From assembly GCA_019058365.1 (NCBI GenBank), contig JAHPZE010000009.1, positions 62,001-126,000 of the forward strand: a stretch of DNA of 64,000 nucleotides, read 5' to 3'. This DNA comes from Promethearchaeota archaeon (lineage in GTDB: Archaea > Asgardarchaeota > Lokiarchaeia > Sigyniarchaeales > SOKP01). Below the pieces are notes generated by a model. The model did no database searches, was not told the origin of the DNA, and saw nothing but the letters and a program-made list of their open reading frames with translations. A program made the translations under genes and the position numbers. Shown here one piece after another: positions 38,134 to 45,350 of the stretch (position 1 is its first letter; every line of letters begins with the position of its first letter).

Positions 38134-39516
38134 TCAATCACTAAATTTTTGTTTGGTTATTTTAATCCAATTATCAATATCTCTTAAAAGTTCCACCTTC
38201 TCTTTCGAACTTAATCCTATATTAGGTTCGGCTCGTTGATAAACATTAATATATTTACTGAGCTCCCATAAATAATTTACATGTAGAATTTTTTGCTTGA
38301 TATTATTTCTTACTATTTCAAAAGCTCTTCCAATTGTTTGGATATCATAATTTTCTTCAATTATTTTTTTTAATGTTATAAGTGATTCTAAAGGATTTTC
38401 ATGTGGAATATAAGGAAGGGGTTTAATTTCGATAAAAGGGCGTTTCATAGTCCTCAATTCAAAGTCTTCTTCTTTTTTAATAAGTTTCATAACCGCGGGT
38501 TTTTCAAGTGTCTCAGGTTGTTGAGGCTGATAAAGTTTATTTTTCTTTTCTATACCTGCGTTCTCTAATTCTTCTTTTGTTTGTCTTTTAAATTCTACTG
38601 GCCATTCTTTGAAAGAGTTCATTCTATCCTCAGCAGATATGAAAATAGACTCTTTAGGCATTTTTTTATACATTTGATCACCCTCTTGATTAGAAGTAAA
38701 GGGTTTACCAGATCTAAGGAAGGGAGCAGATTTTTCAATTATAGAAAATAGGAACATTGGATCATATTGAATAGAAGAGTAGACATTTTTTAATCTTAGG
38801 ATAGTCTTATTAATATTTTGTAACTCTGTGCTGGTAAAATTCTCAATGAGATGTTTATCACTACCTAACGTAATTCCAAACAATCCTGCTATAGCTTCTA
38901 AGTATTTTGTTTTAGCTTCATATTCAATATCTCCTGATATCATTATCTTATTGTAGGAATCTCTAGAAGTACTCAATAGCATATGCCCATTTTTTTCTAT
39001 TTGAAAAGATTTTGGATCTCGTAAGACTTCTATAAACTCTAGAAAAATATCTTTATAAGGAATAAATAAATTTCTCATAAGTGTACCTCGTATAAAGGTT
39101 AACTTATTTTCTGATTTAAATGACATGTCAATTGGCATCTTAAATAATTTTTCACCAATAATTACATCTCTATCATTTTCTAATGTAATATTAAGTGATG
39201 TTGCTAAATGGTCATATACGTAATCAGCTAAAATTAAACCTGTTAATTGTCGGTTATCTGTGATATATCTTCCAGATTGTAATTCAAATTTAACATAATA
39301 ATATCCTAATCCAAATAAATAATATAGTGTACCCATTTCACTTGATATAGCGCATTCAGTGCCCCCTAAAAATATAACCAGATCTTGAGAAATTTTGGAA
39401 ACATTATGATGAGCATATTTACCCAATGTTGGATAACCAAGTAAATCTCCCCAACTTGGGATAATAAAAAGAATATAATGAGGAACTAGTTTGCCATTGA
39501 TAATATTAGTTGACAT
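38134..39516 (-). CDS. Unrecognised 460-residue protein, partner of the roadblock-like gene
   Basis: A soluble protein with no clear family. Residues ~1-150 alternate strands and helices (PHYILFIIPSWGDLLG, FELQSGRYITDNRQL), possibly a longin-like or related alpha/beta fold. The middle (~150-270) is mixed, and 290-370 is a low-complexity linker rich in Lys, Glu and Pro. The end (~385-460) is helical. The gene ends 26 nt before the roadblock-like gene on the same strand. Pairing with a roadblock protein suggests a GTPase-signalling module, which is inference only. Confidence 0.5.
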   Translation of the reverse strand: MSTNIINGKLVPHYILFIIPSWGDLLGYPTLGKYAHHNVSKISQDLVIFLGGTECAISSEMGTLYYLFGLGYYYVKFELQSGRYITDNRQLTGLILADYVYDHLATSLNITLENDRDVIIGEKLFKMPIDMSFKSENKLTFIRGTLMRNLFIPYKDIFLEFIEVLRDPKSFQIEKNGHMLLSTSRDSYNKIMISGDIEYEAKTKYLEAIAGLFGITLGSDKHLIENFTSTELQNINKTILRLKNVYSSIQYDPMFLFSIIEKSAPFLRSGKPFTSNQEGDQMYKKMPKESIFISAEDRMNSFKEWPVEFKRQTKEELENAGIEKKNKLYQPQQPETLEKPAVMKLIKKEEDFELRTMKRPFIEIKPLPYIPHENPLESLITLKKIIEENYDIQTIGRAFEIVRNNIKQKILHVNYLWELSKYINVYQRAEPNIGLSSKEKVELLRDIDNWIKITKQKFSD

Positions 39517-39676
39517 ATTTTTTTAAAAAAAAAGTGAATTCCTATTTTAAAATGTTAGTTTCTACTATTTAATTTTTTCTTTAAACTAGACTTCATGCAT
39601 ATTAATGTTTATAGAAGGAAATCAATTGTAAGTAAACTTCTTAATGTATTATTCTAGTTTTTTCATTTGTTTTTAG

Positions 39677-39910
39677 TGGAATGGCATTAACTTCTATGCA
39701 ATTCTCAGTATTGGATATGATATAACAAAATATATCAAAGTAGAGCAAAATTTAAAAGAATCTAAAGAAAAATTCAGAGTAATCACTGAACAGTCATTTA
39801 TGAGTATCTTAGTTATACACAATGGCGTTTTAAAATATTTTAATGAAAGACTGCTAAAAAGACTGGGATATTCCGTAGAGGAAATAAAAAATTGGAAACC
39901 ATATAATTAA
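39677..39910 (+). pseudogene. PAS/histidine-kinase gene fragment
   Basis: A 77-codon open stretch bounded by TAG and TAA. It starts WNGINFYAILSIGYDITKYI, the PAC-end motif GxDITxxK, then EQNLKESKEKFRVITEQSF and a second PAS start with FNERLLKRLGYSVEEI. This is the junction between two PAS domains of a sensor kinase. Neither a start codon region, nor the rest of the PAS domain, nor the kinase is present, so it is a relic. It fills most of the ~400-base gap between the unknown gene and the glycosidase gene, whose stop lies four bases beyond. The rest of the gap shows nothing. Confidence 0.6.
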
Positions 39911-39914
39911 AAAT

Positions 39915-41843
39915 TTAATTTGAATCAACAGAATCACGCTGTATCCATACTGTCATTTGACTTTTACCACGATTAGCCCAAGCATAATAAGGGATAAGAT
40001 GTATTTTTTCTAAATTCTTATCATTATTATGAATAGAACCTGTAATACTAACAATCCCATTAAGTAAATCACTATGGTATTTCTCTTCGAGTAATATATT
40101 ATCATTTAATTTTATATTAAATATGGATTCAATTTCATTATCAACACTTTCAATACAATAAACAAGGGGACCTCGTTCAATTGCCACCTTATCGATATTT
40201 TCTTTAACCTTTGGATTACTTAATACTCTTCTAATGGGCATTGGTATGCTTAATTCAATAGTATCGTTATCTTTCCAAGTTCTCTGAATTCTAATAAATC
40301 CATTTTTTATATGAAATTCTATTAATTCATTGTTGACTTTTATACTTAATTCCAGATTATTCGGTGTCAAGTAATAATATAAATCACTTGGAACTGGTTT
40401 GTTCTGTACCCAGCCAGGAATTCGAATTGCAATAGCAAATTCTTTCGTCTGGGTCAGAGAGACTGCAATTTTTATTTCTCCATTCCATGGATAATTTGTT
40501 TCTTGAACAAGTGACACTTCCGTATCTTGAAATTTAATCGATGCAATACTCCCAATAAAAAGATTAACATAAATACAATCATTTTCTAGCGCATAAATAT
40601 AACCTGGAATCTGGGGTATAAAGCGTACAATATTAGTAGGACAACAAGGACACTTATACCAAGATCTTCTGCTTACATTTCCTTTTGAAGAGAGAGGGTT
40701 AGTATAGAAAAATCCTTTTCCGTTTAATGAAATTCCCGAAAGGAACCCATTATATAAAATACGTTCCAAAACATCAATATATTTAGCATCACCATACAAT
40801 AAAAAAAGACGGAAATTCCAAAATATATTGGCAATAGCAGCGCATGTTTCAGCATAAGCTTCAAAATTAGGCAATTCATATTCATCTCCAAAGCTTTCTC
40901 CTTCTGAACGAGCACCAATCCCCCCAGTTATATATAATTTTTTAGAAACTATATTATCCCAAATACGATTTATAGCTGTTTTGTATTCAGAAATATTGTA
41001 GAGTGACACGATATCTGTTATTGCTGAATACATGTAAGCCGCTCGAACAGCATGTCCAACTGCTTCATATTGCTCAATGACTTTTTTATGAGATTGGTTA
41101 TATTCAGGAGATCTTGCATCTTCAAAATAAATTTTAAATTTATTTAAATAATCTTCAAAATCAAATACTTTAGTAGAACCACGAAGGTCTAAGAAAAATT
41201 TTGCTAAATCTAAATATTTTGTACTATTTGTAATTCTAAATAACCGAATCAAAGCAATTTCAATTTCTTGGTGTCCCGGAATTCTCTCTATTTTTCCTGG
41301 ACCAAATTCATTATATATTAAATCTGCACTTTTAATCGCCGCATTTAACAATTTTTGTTTAGCTGTAGCTTGGTAATAGCCAATTGCCGCCTCAATAAGA
41401 TGCCCCATATTGTATAATTCATGACTTAATATTGAAACTAATTCCCAACGTTCCTTACCAGCCCATACATGAGGGCTTTCTGGATTTATTGTCCGTGCAG
41501 TATATAAATATCCATCATCTTCTTGAGCCGCTGCTATTTTTTCAATTAAATAATCAACATAATCTTCGAGTTTAGAATCAGGTTTTATAATTAATGAATA
41601 TGCTGCCCCCTCAATGACTTTAAAAACATCTGAATCATCAAAAGGAAAGATCGGTTTTTTTCCGTCATTTAATAATCCTGCGGCTCTAGAAAAATTAGCA
41701 ATACGTCCAGTCTTCTCGCAATTTTTAAATGCATGAGGAATTGTTATTTTATGATTAATTTCTATTCTCGGAGACCAAAATCTATCATTTATCTTTACTT
41801 TATCAAGTGAAATTGGTCGAATTACTTTACCTGAAAAATCCAA
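39915..41843 (-). CDS. GH127-type beta-L-arabinofuranosidase family (DUF1680)
   Basis: A 642-residue protein with no signal peptide. The GH127 catalytic site is recognisable: AYAETCAAIANIFWN (the Glu-x-Cys of the zinc site, ~335) and YKCPCCPTNIVRFIPQIPGYIYA (the Cys-Cys pair, ~400). VWAGKERWELVSILSHELY and YITGGIGARSEGESFG are also typical. An (alpha/alpha)6 barrel is followed by two beta-sandwich domains; the length fits the family. The substrate could be arabinofuranosides or other glycans, as the family is broad. Such enzymes are more common in bacteria and fungi, suggesting transfer. The gene is divergent from the gene at 42093, with an inverted repeat between them. Confidence 0.82.
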   Translation of the reverse strand: MDFSGKVIRPISLDKVKINDRFWSPRIEINHKITIPHAFKNCEKTGRIANFSRAAGLLNDGKKPIFPFDDSDVFKVIEGAAYSLIIKPDSKLEDYVDYLIEKIAAAQEDDGYLYTARTINPESPHVWAGKERWELVSILSHELYNMGHLIEAAIGYYQATAKQKLLNAAIKSADLIYNEFGPGKIERIPGHQEIEIALIRLFRITNSTKYLDLAKFFLDLRGSTKVFDFEDYLNKFKIYFEDARSPEYNQSHKKVIEQYEAVGHAVRAAYMYSAITDIVSLYNISEYKTAINRIWDNIVSKKLYITGGIGARSEGESFGDEYELPNFEAYAETCAAIANIFWNFRLFLLYGDAKYIDVLERILYNGFLSGISLNGKGFFYTNPLSSKGNVSRRSWYKCPCCPTNIVRFIPQIPGYIYALENDCIYVNLFIGSIASIKFQDTEVSLVQETNYPWNGEIKIAVSLTQTKEFAIAIRIPGWVQNKPVPSDLYYYLTPNNLELSIKVNNELIEFHIKNGFIRIQRTWKDNDTIELSIPMPIRRVLSNPKVKENIDKVAIERGPLVYCIESVDNEIESIFNIKLNDNILLEEKYHSDLLNGIVSITGSIHNNDKNLEKIHLIPYYAWANRGKSQMTVWIQRDSVDSN

Positions 41844-41937
41844 ATTATCAACCTTACAAAAAATTAATATTTCTCAATATTTTTTCTTAAAATTCTAGGT
41901 AAATTAAAAATATAAAATTTAAAAAAATTAGGATTAT

Positions 41938-41965
41938 GATTATCTAAATACCATTTAAGATAATC
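41938..41965. promoter_or_regulatory. Inverted repeat between divergent genes, operator candidate
   Basis: GATTATCT and AGATAATC are perfect 8-base arms. Inside them TAAAT and ATTTA pair with a one-base offset, leaving a three-base centre. It lies 95 nt before the GH127 start and 128 nt before the next gene, in the shared upstream region. It could be a regulator binding site or a hairpin. Confidence 0.4.
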
Positions 41966-42092
41966 AAGAGAGATAAAATCATGATATTATGAATAATTGG
42001 ATCTATCAAGCATTACCTAAAAAAAACAAGAGAAATTTATCAATTCAATAGATTTTACATTCTTTTATTTGGTTAAGAAAGTGTGATATGTC

Positions 42093-43079
42093 TTGAAAGA
42101 AAAGAATTTTTCAAAATTTCTCTCAAAGAGCAATGTGGATAAAGAACAAGCAGCAATTTTTATTGCTAGATTAAATAAATTCGATAAATATCTTAAAAAA
42201 AATAATTATAATATTGATTCAATTCCTAAAGCAGAAATCCTCAAATATACAGAATATTTAATAGCAAATAATAATGACGCAGTGTTAGATTTATTAAGAG
42301 CTTTAATCAATTACGCTAATTTCATAAAAAATTATGATTATATAATTGAGATTATCGACATCTCAGAATCTTATAATGCAATGGACAATCTTTTTCAAAG
42401 AGTTGCTGAGCAACATGGTGAGAAAATCCGAAATGAAATTTTTGAAAACATATCAATTCCCCCTTTAGGAATTCATCCAGAGAAAAAACCTGAATTCACT
42501 AAAGTAATTATGAAAAGATTAATAGAAAAAATTGGTGATGAAAAAACAATAGGGTTATTAAAACCGTGTTTGCATGGTCGCCCTGGAGATATCACGAAGG
42601 ATAGAGAAGATTTCTTAAGATTAAATGATATCGATGAATTTTTAAAACTAAAAAAGCAAGAATTAATTGAAAGACTCCAAAAACATCAAAAGGAAGGAAC
42701 CCTGGAATTTGCACAATATATCGATGAAGAAGTAATTGAATTTATAAAGAATACTCCAACAATTAATCCTGGAATAAGAGAGGGGGATAAAATTATTGAA
42801 GCTAAGCTGCCCTATCAAACAAAGAAACATATACAAGCAAAAGAAAAGAGAATGAAAGGTTTTTTTAGTTGTTATTGTCCTTGGATACGAGGTGCTATTA
42901 AAAATGGTACTAACAATGAACTTTTCTCTCACTTCTGCTATTGTAGTGCAGGATACACAAAGAAATACTGGGATGTTATATTCGATCAACCAGTCACCGT
43001 GGAACCAATCGAAACATCTCTTACAGGAGGATTATTATGCAAGTTTGCTGTTCATATTCCAAAAGAATTTCAAAAATAA
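42093..43079 (+). CDS. Conserved hypothetical protein with Cys-rich C-terminal domain (DUF6144/ATC-hydrolase-like)
   Basis: A 328-residue protein starting with TTG. The N-terminal ~120 residues are helical and charged. The C-terminal ~130 residues contain CYCPWIRGAIKNG, FCYCSAGYTKKYWDVIF and TSLTGGLLCKFAVHIP. I associate this arrangement with small archaeal/bacterial proteins near the L-2-amino-thiazoline-carboxylate hydrolase or DUF6144 group; this is from memory of the pattern, not a search. The conserved cysteines may bind metal or act in redox chemistry. It is transcribed away from the glycosidase gene. Confidence 0.5.
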   Translation: MKEKNFSKFLSKSNVDKEQAAIFIARLNKFDKYLKKNNYNIDSIPKAEILKYTEYLIANNNDAVLDLLRALINYANFIKNYDYIIEIIDISESYNAMDNLFQRVAEQHGEKIRNEIFENISIPPLGIHPEKKPEFTKVIMKRLIEKIGDEKTIGLLKPCLHGRPGDITKDREDFLRLNDIDEFLKLKKQELIERLQKHQKEGTLEFAQYIDEEVIEFIKNTPTINPGIREGDKIIEAKLPYQTKKHIQAKEKRMKGFFSCYCPWIRGAIKNGTNNELFSHFCYCSAGYTKKYWDVIFDQPVTVEPIETSLTGGLLCKFAVHIPKEFQK

Positions 43080-43187
43080 GAATACATCCTTCTCAAATTT
43101 AAAATTATAAATAGGACAGATTTAAACCTAGATTTTAAATTTCTTTAATTTTCAGTTCAATAAGTTCAATTCCACAAAGTCTTATCG

Positions 43188-43358
43188 CTATATTGGTGGG
43201 AAATGACCTGAGAAATAAATGAAACTCATAAAAGCGAAAAAAATCAATGTAAAAACTATTATAATGAGTATAAATCGAATATCATCATTAAGTTTTCTGA
43301 TTCTGTCAAGTTTTTTTACAATTTCTTTTAATTGATTTTGGATATTTTCATCATTCAT
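43188..43358 (-). CDS. 56-residue protein with coiled-coil start and one membrane helix
   Basis: ATG at 43358 to TAG at 43188. The first ~27 residues are charged with a heptad pattern (NQLKEIVKKLDRIRKLNDD). One transmembrane helix follows (FILIIIVFTLIFFAFMSFIY) and the end is SGHFPPI. The amphipathic helix plus single membrane span is a common small-protein plan and unlikely to arise by chance with this order. No family is recognised. It lies downstream of the FrhB-like operon on the same strand. Confidence 0.5.
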   Translation of the reverse strand: MNDENIQNQLKEIVKKLDRIRKLNDDIRFILIIIVFTLIFFAFMSFIYFSGHFPPI

Positions 43359-43472
43359 AATAATACTCTAAATTTAAGATTTCAACTTAATATTATAAGA
43401 TAAAAAGATATTTAAAAATTTATTATGGATTTACTATATGAATTAACTCTCTCCTAATAAGGATAATTCTAA

Positions 43473-43492
43473 ATTTTTTTTCTAAAAAAAAT
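43473..43492 (-). terminator. A/T hairpin, probable terminator of the hdrA-mvhD-FrhB-like operon
   Basis: A perfect palindrome of ATTTTTTTT and AAAAAAAAT around a two-base centre, 60 nt past the stop of the FrhB-like gene. It gives a T8 tract on the minus strand and could end the operon. Confidence 0.4.
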
Positions 43493-43551
43493 GTTAATTA
43501 GTATCTATAAATCAAAATCAATAATAAAATAAAGAATTAGAAAAATTAGTC

Positions 43552-44691
43552 TTATGTTTTTTTTAATTCCATCTGGGAAATTGCTTTTCCAGATCGGAAT
43601 GGAATATCTTCAAGAGACATGCCTGCTTCATATTTAAACTTCTTCTTAAAGGCTTCATTTAATGATTGGAAATATAGCGACAATGGTAAGTTTTGAGGAC
43701 AGTTATTATCACAATTTCCGCATTCTACACATCTATCAGCATCATGAGCTATACGTGTTAATTGATATGTTGCTTTATCAATGTTTTTATCTTTCCTCTT
43801 CTTCTGTAATATACAATCCACGCAATAACAAACGGGACAACCTCGAATACATGTATTGCACATAGTACATTTAAGTAATTCTGCAATTTTATCTTTTTGT
43901 GAGAGATTTTCCCATTCTGCTAGATCTTTAGCTCTTTTTTCTTTAGCTTTTTCGATTATTTCATTATATTTATCTGAATGTGCTTTTTTCTCCTTATCTG
44001 GAAGTGATTTTTTCTTGATTCCTGATTTCTCCAATATATCATTTCCTTTATCAGAATACACTTTCAAGATAATCTCATCCGAATCAACTGGAATTCCAAG
44101 ATCGCTTACAGTCAAATCAGCGACTACCGGAATTTTGCGATAGCATCTCAAACAATTCTCAGCAACAGTAAGATTAAGCTCTTTTGTGCTTCCATCTTCC
44201 ATCTTCACGATAAGACCGTTGTCTCCCACCTTTTCTTTTACAATTTTAGTTGGATCAACATCCTTAATCGCTCTCATTTCTCGTCCTGCTTTGGGAAGTA
44301 GCCCTCTATCTTCAATACCAATTATAAAGAGATTATCAAGATTTATTTGCTTGATCTTTGCAAGTTCTATTAGTGCTCTCGTATCGCAAGGACGAGCAAT
44401 TAATCCTACTTTTTCATTCATCGCACCTGCAACAGATTTATGCAGATATTTTGAAGCAGAGTCTGTTCTTGCATAGCCAAATGCAATTAAAGGAGTTAAT
44501 GGAAAATCCTTCACATCTTCTTCTTTTTCTGCTAATATAGGCTGAACAGTAAACCTGTCTATAGTCCCGGATTTCTTATCAACTCTCAATTCAGCACCGA
44601 TTATTTTATCTACTGCTTTTTCTTTTAATAAAGTTGCTAAAATTTTAGAAAAATCTTCAATCTTTATCAAATATTCTGCTATTGCTTCCAT
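43552..44691 (-). CDS. FrhB/FdhB-like flavin iron-sulfur oxidoreductase subunit
   Basis: A 379-residue protein. The N-terminal two thirds carry the FrhB/FdhB pattern (GLIARPCDTRALIELAK, LFIIGIEDRG, ENCLRCYRKIPVVAD), the part that binds FAD and exchanges electrons with F420 or NAD(P). Residues ~270-330 add two 4Fe-4S motifs, CTMCNTCIRGCPVCYCVDC (extra Cys) and CVECGNCDNNCPQN. The gene lies directly after hdrA and mvhD on the same strand, with the SECIS candidate between. It probably delivers electrons from a reduced cofactor to the HdrA-MvhD unit. The ATG follows a GGGAT-type ribosome binding site. Confidence 0.78.
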   Translation of the reverse strand: MEAIAEYLIKIEDFSKILATLLKEKAVDKIIGAELRVDKKSGTIDRFTVQPILAEKEEDVKDFPLTPLIAFGYARTDSASKYLHKSVAGAMNEKVGLIARPCDTRALIELAKIKQINLDNLFIIGIEDRGLLPKAGREMRAIKDVDPTKIVKEKVGDNGLIVKMEDGSTKELNLTVAENCLRCYRKIPVVADLTVSDLGIPVDSDEIILKVYSDKGNDILEKSGIKKKSLPDKEKKAHSDKYNEIIEKAKEKRAKDLAEWENLSQKDKIAELLKCTMCNTCIRGCPVCYCVDCILQKKRKDKNIDKATYQLTRIAHDADRCVECGNCDNNCPQNLPLSLYFQSLNEAFKKKFKYEAGMSLEDIPFRSGKAISQMELKKT

Positions 44692-44797
44692 GTAATCCCA
44701 ACTCTATCTATCTACTTAACTAATATTTTTTTTAAATTTCTCAAATTTTTTGAAACATATTTTAAATATTTTTACTTAAATTTTTTAAACTATTTTT

Positions 44798-44870
44798 ATG
44801 TGTTATATGGTGCACCCATTTCTTCAACTGAGTTCTCACTTTTTTAACTCAATCTCATCAGTAAACACAT
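44798..44870 (-). ncRNA. SECIS element candidate in the 3' UTR of mvhD
   Basis: On the minus strand it begins 8 nt after the mvhD stop. The outer stem is ATGTGTT with AACACAT (44864-44870 and 44798-44804). Inside is ATGA (44855-44858), then a 9-pair helix (44846-44854 with 44826-44834, two wobbles) and an 11-nt apical loop starting with six A (44835-44845). GA follows the helix on the 3' side (44824-44825). ATGA opposite GA with an A-rich apical loop is the eukaryotic SECIS core (tandem G.A kink-turn). Asgard SECIS elements are known to be intermediate between archaeal and eukaryotic forms. The helix below the core is imperfect, mostly wobble pairs. Confidence 0.6.
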
Positions 44871-44878
44871 TAAATTTT

Positions 44879-45337
44879 TTAAGCCTTAGCTTTTGCTTTA
44901 GCTTTCTCTTTTTTAGGTGTGCCTTTCGAACGTAGCGGGCTTGGTCCTAATTTATGGACTGTCTTATCGATTTCTATTGCTTCGTTTTGAAATTTCTGTC
45001 CTTCAGCTGCGGTACAATAGATTATTTTTATTCTATCTGGGCTCATTCCAACAACTTTTAATATTTCTTTAGTGTATTCAACTTGTCTATATGCATGGTA
45101 ATTTCCAGTCTCATAATCACATTCACCTGGGTATCAAGCATTAATTACAACAGCATCTGCGCCTCTTCCAAATGCGCGCATAATTAAGTCAGGTCCTACA
45201 CGTCCAGAACAAGGTACTAAAATGTTTCGTATTGAATCAGGATATTGAGCGCGGATTGTACCTGCCATATCGGCACTCCCATAACCTCATTTCCAGCAAG
45301 CAAAAACAATTATTTTAATATCATTTTCTTCTGCCAT
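44879..45337 (-). CDS. mvhD: MvhD/VhuD-type iron-sulfur protein, probable selenoprotein with two Sec
   Basis: Decoding two TGA codons as selenocysteine (U) gives 152 residues. The sequence starts MAEENDIKIIVFACWKUGYG with U17 (TGA 45287-45289), then SADMAGTIRAQYP and PCSGRVGPDLIMRAFGRGAD. VVINAUYPGECDYETGNYHA carries U68 (TGA 45134-45136). Both U positions are cysteines in MvhD/VhuD (CNWCSYGGAD and GCHPGDCHY patterns). MvhD passes electrons between hydrogenase and HdrA through a 2Fe-2S cluster. GAGAGG precedes the ATG, and the hdrA stop is 13 nt upstream. The Lys/Ala-rich tail ends at TAA. A standard gene caller would miss this gene. Confidence 0.88.
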
Positions 45338-45350
45338 GTTTCTTACCTCT

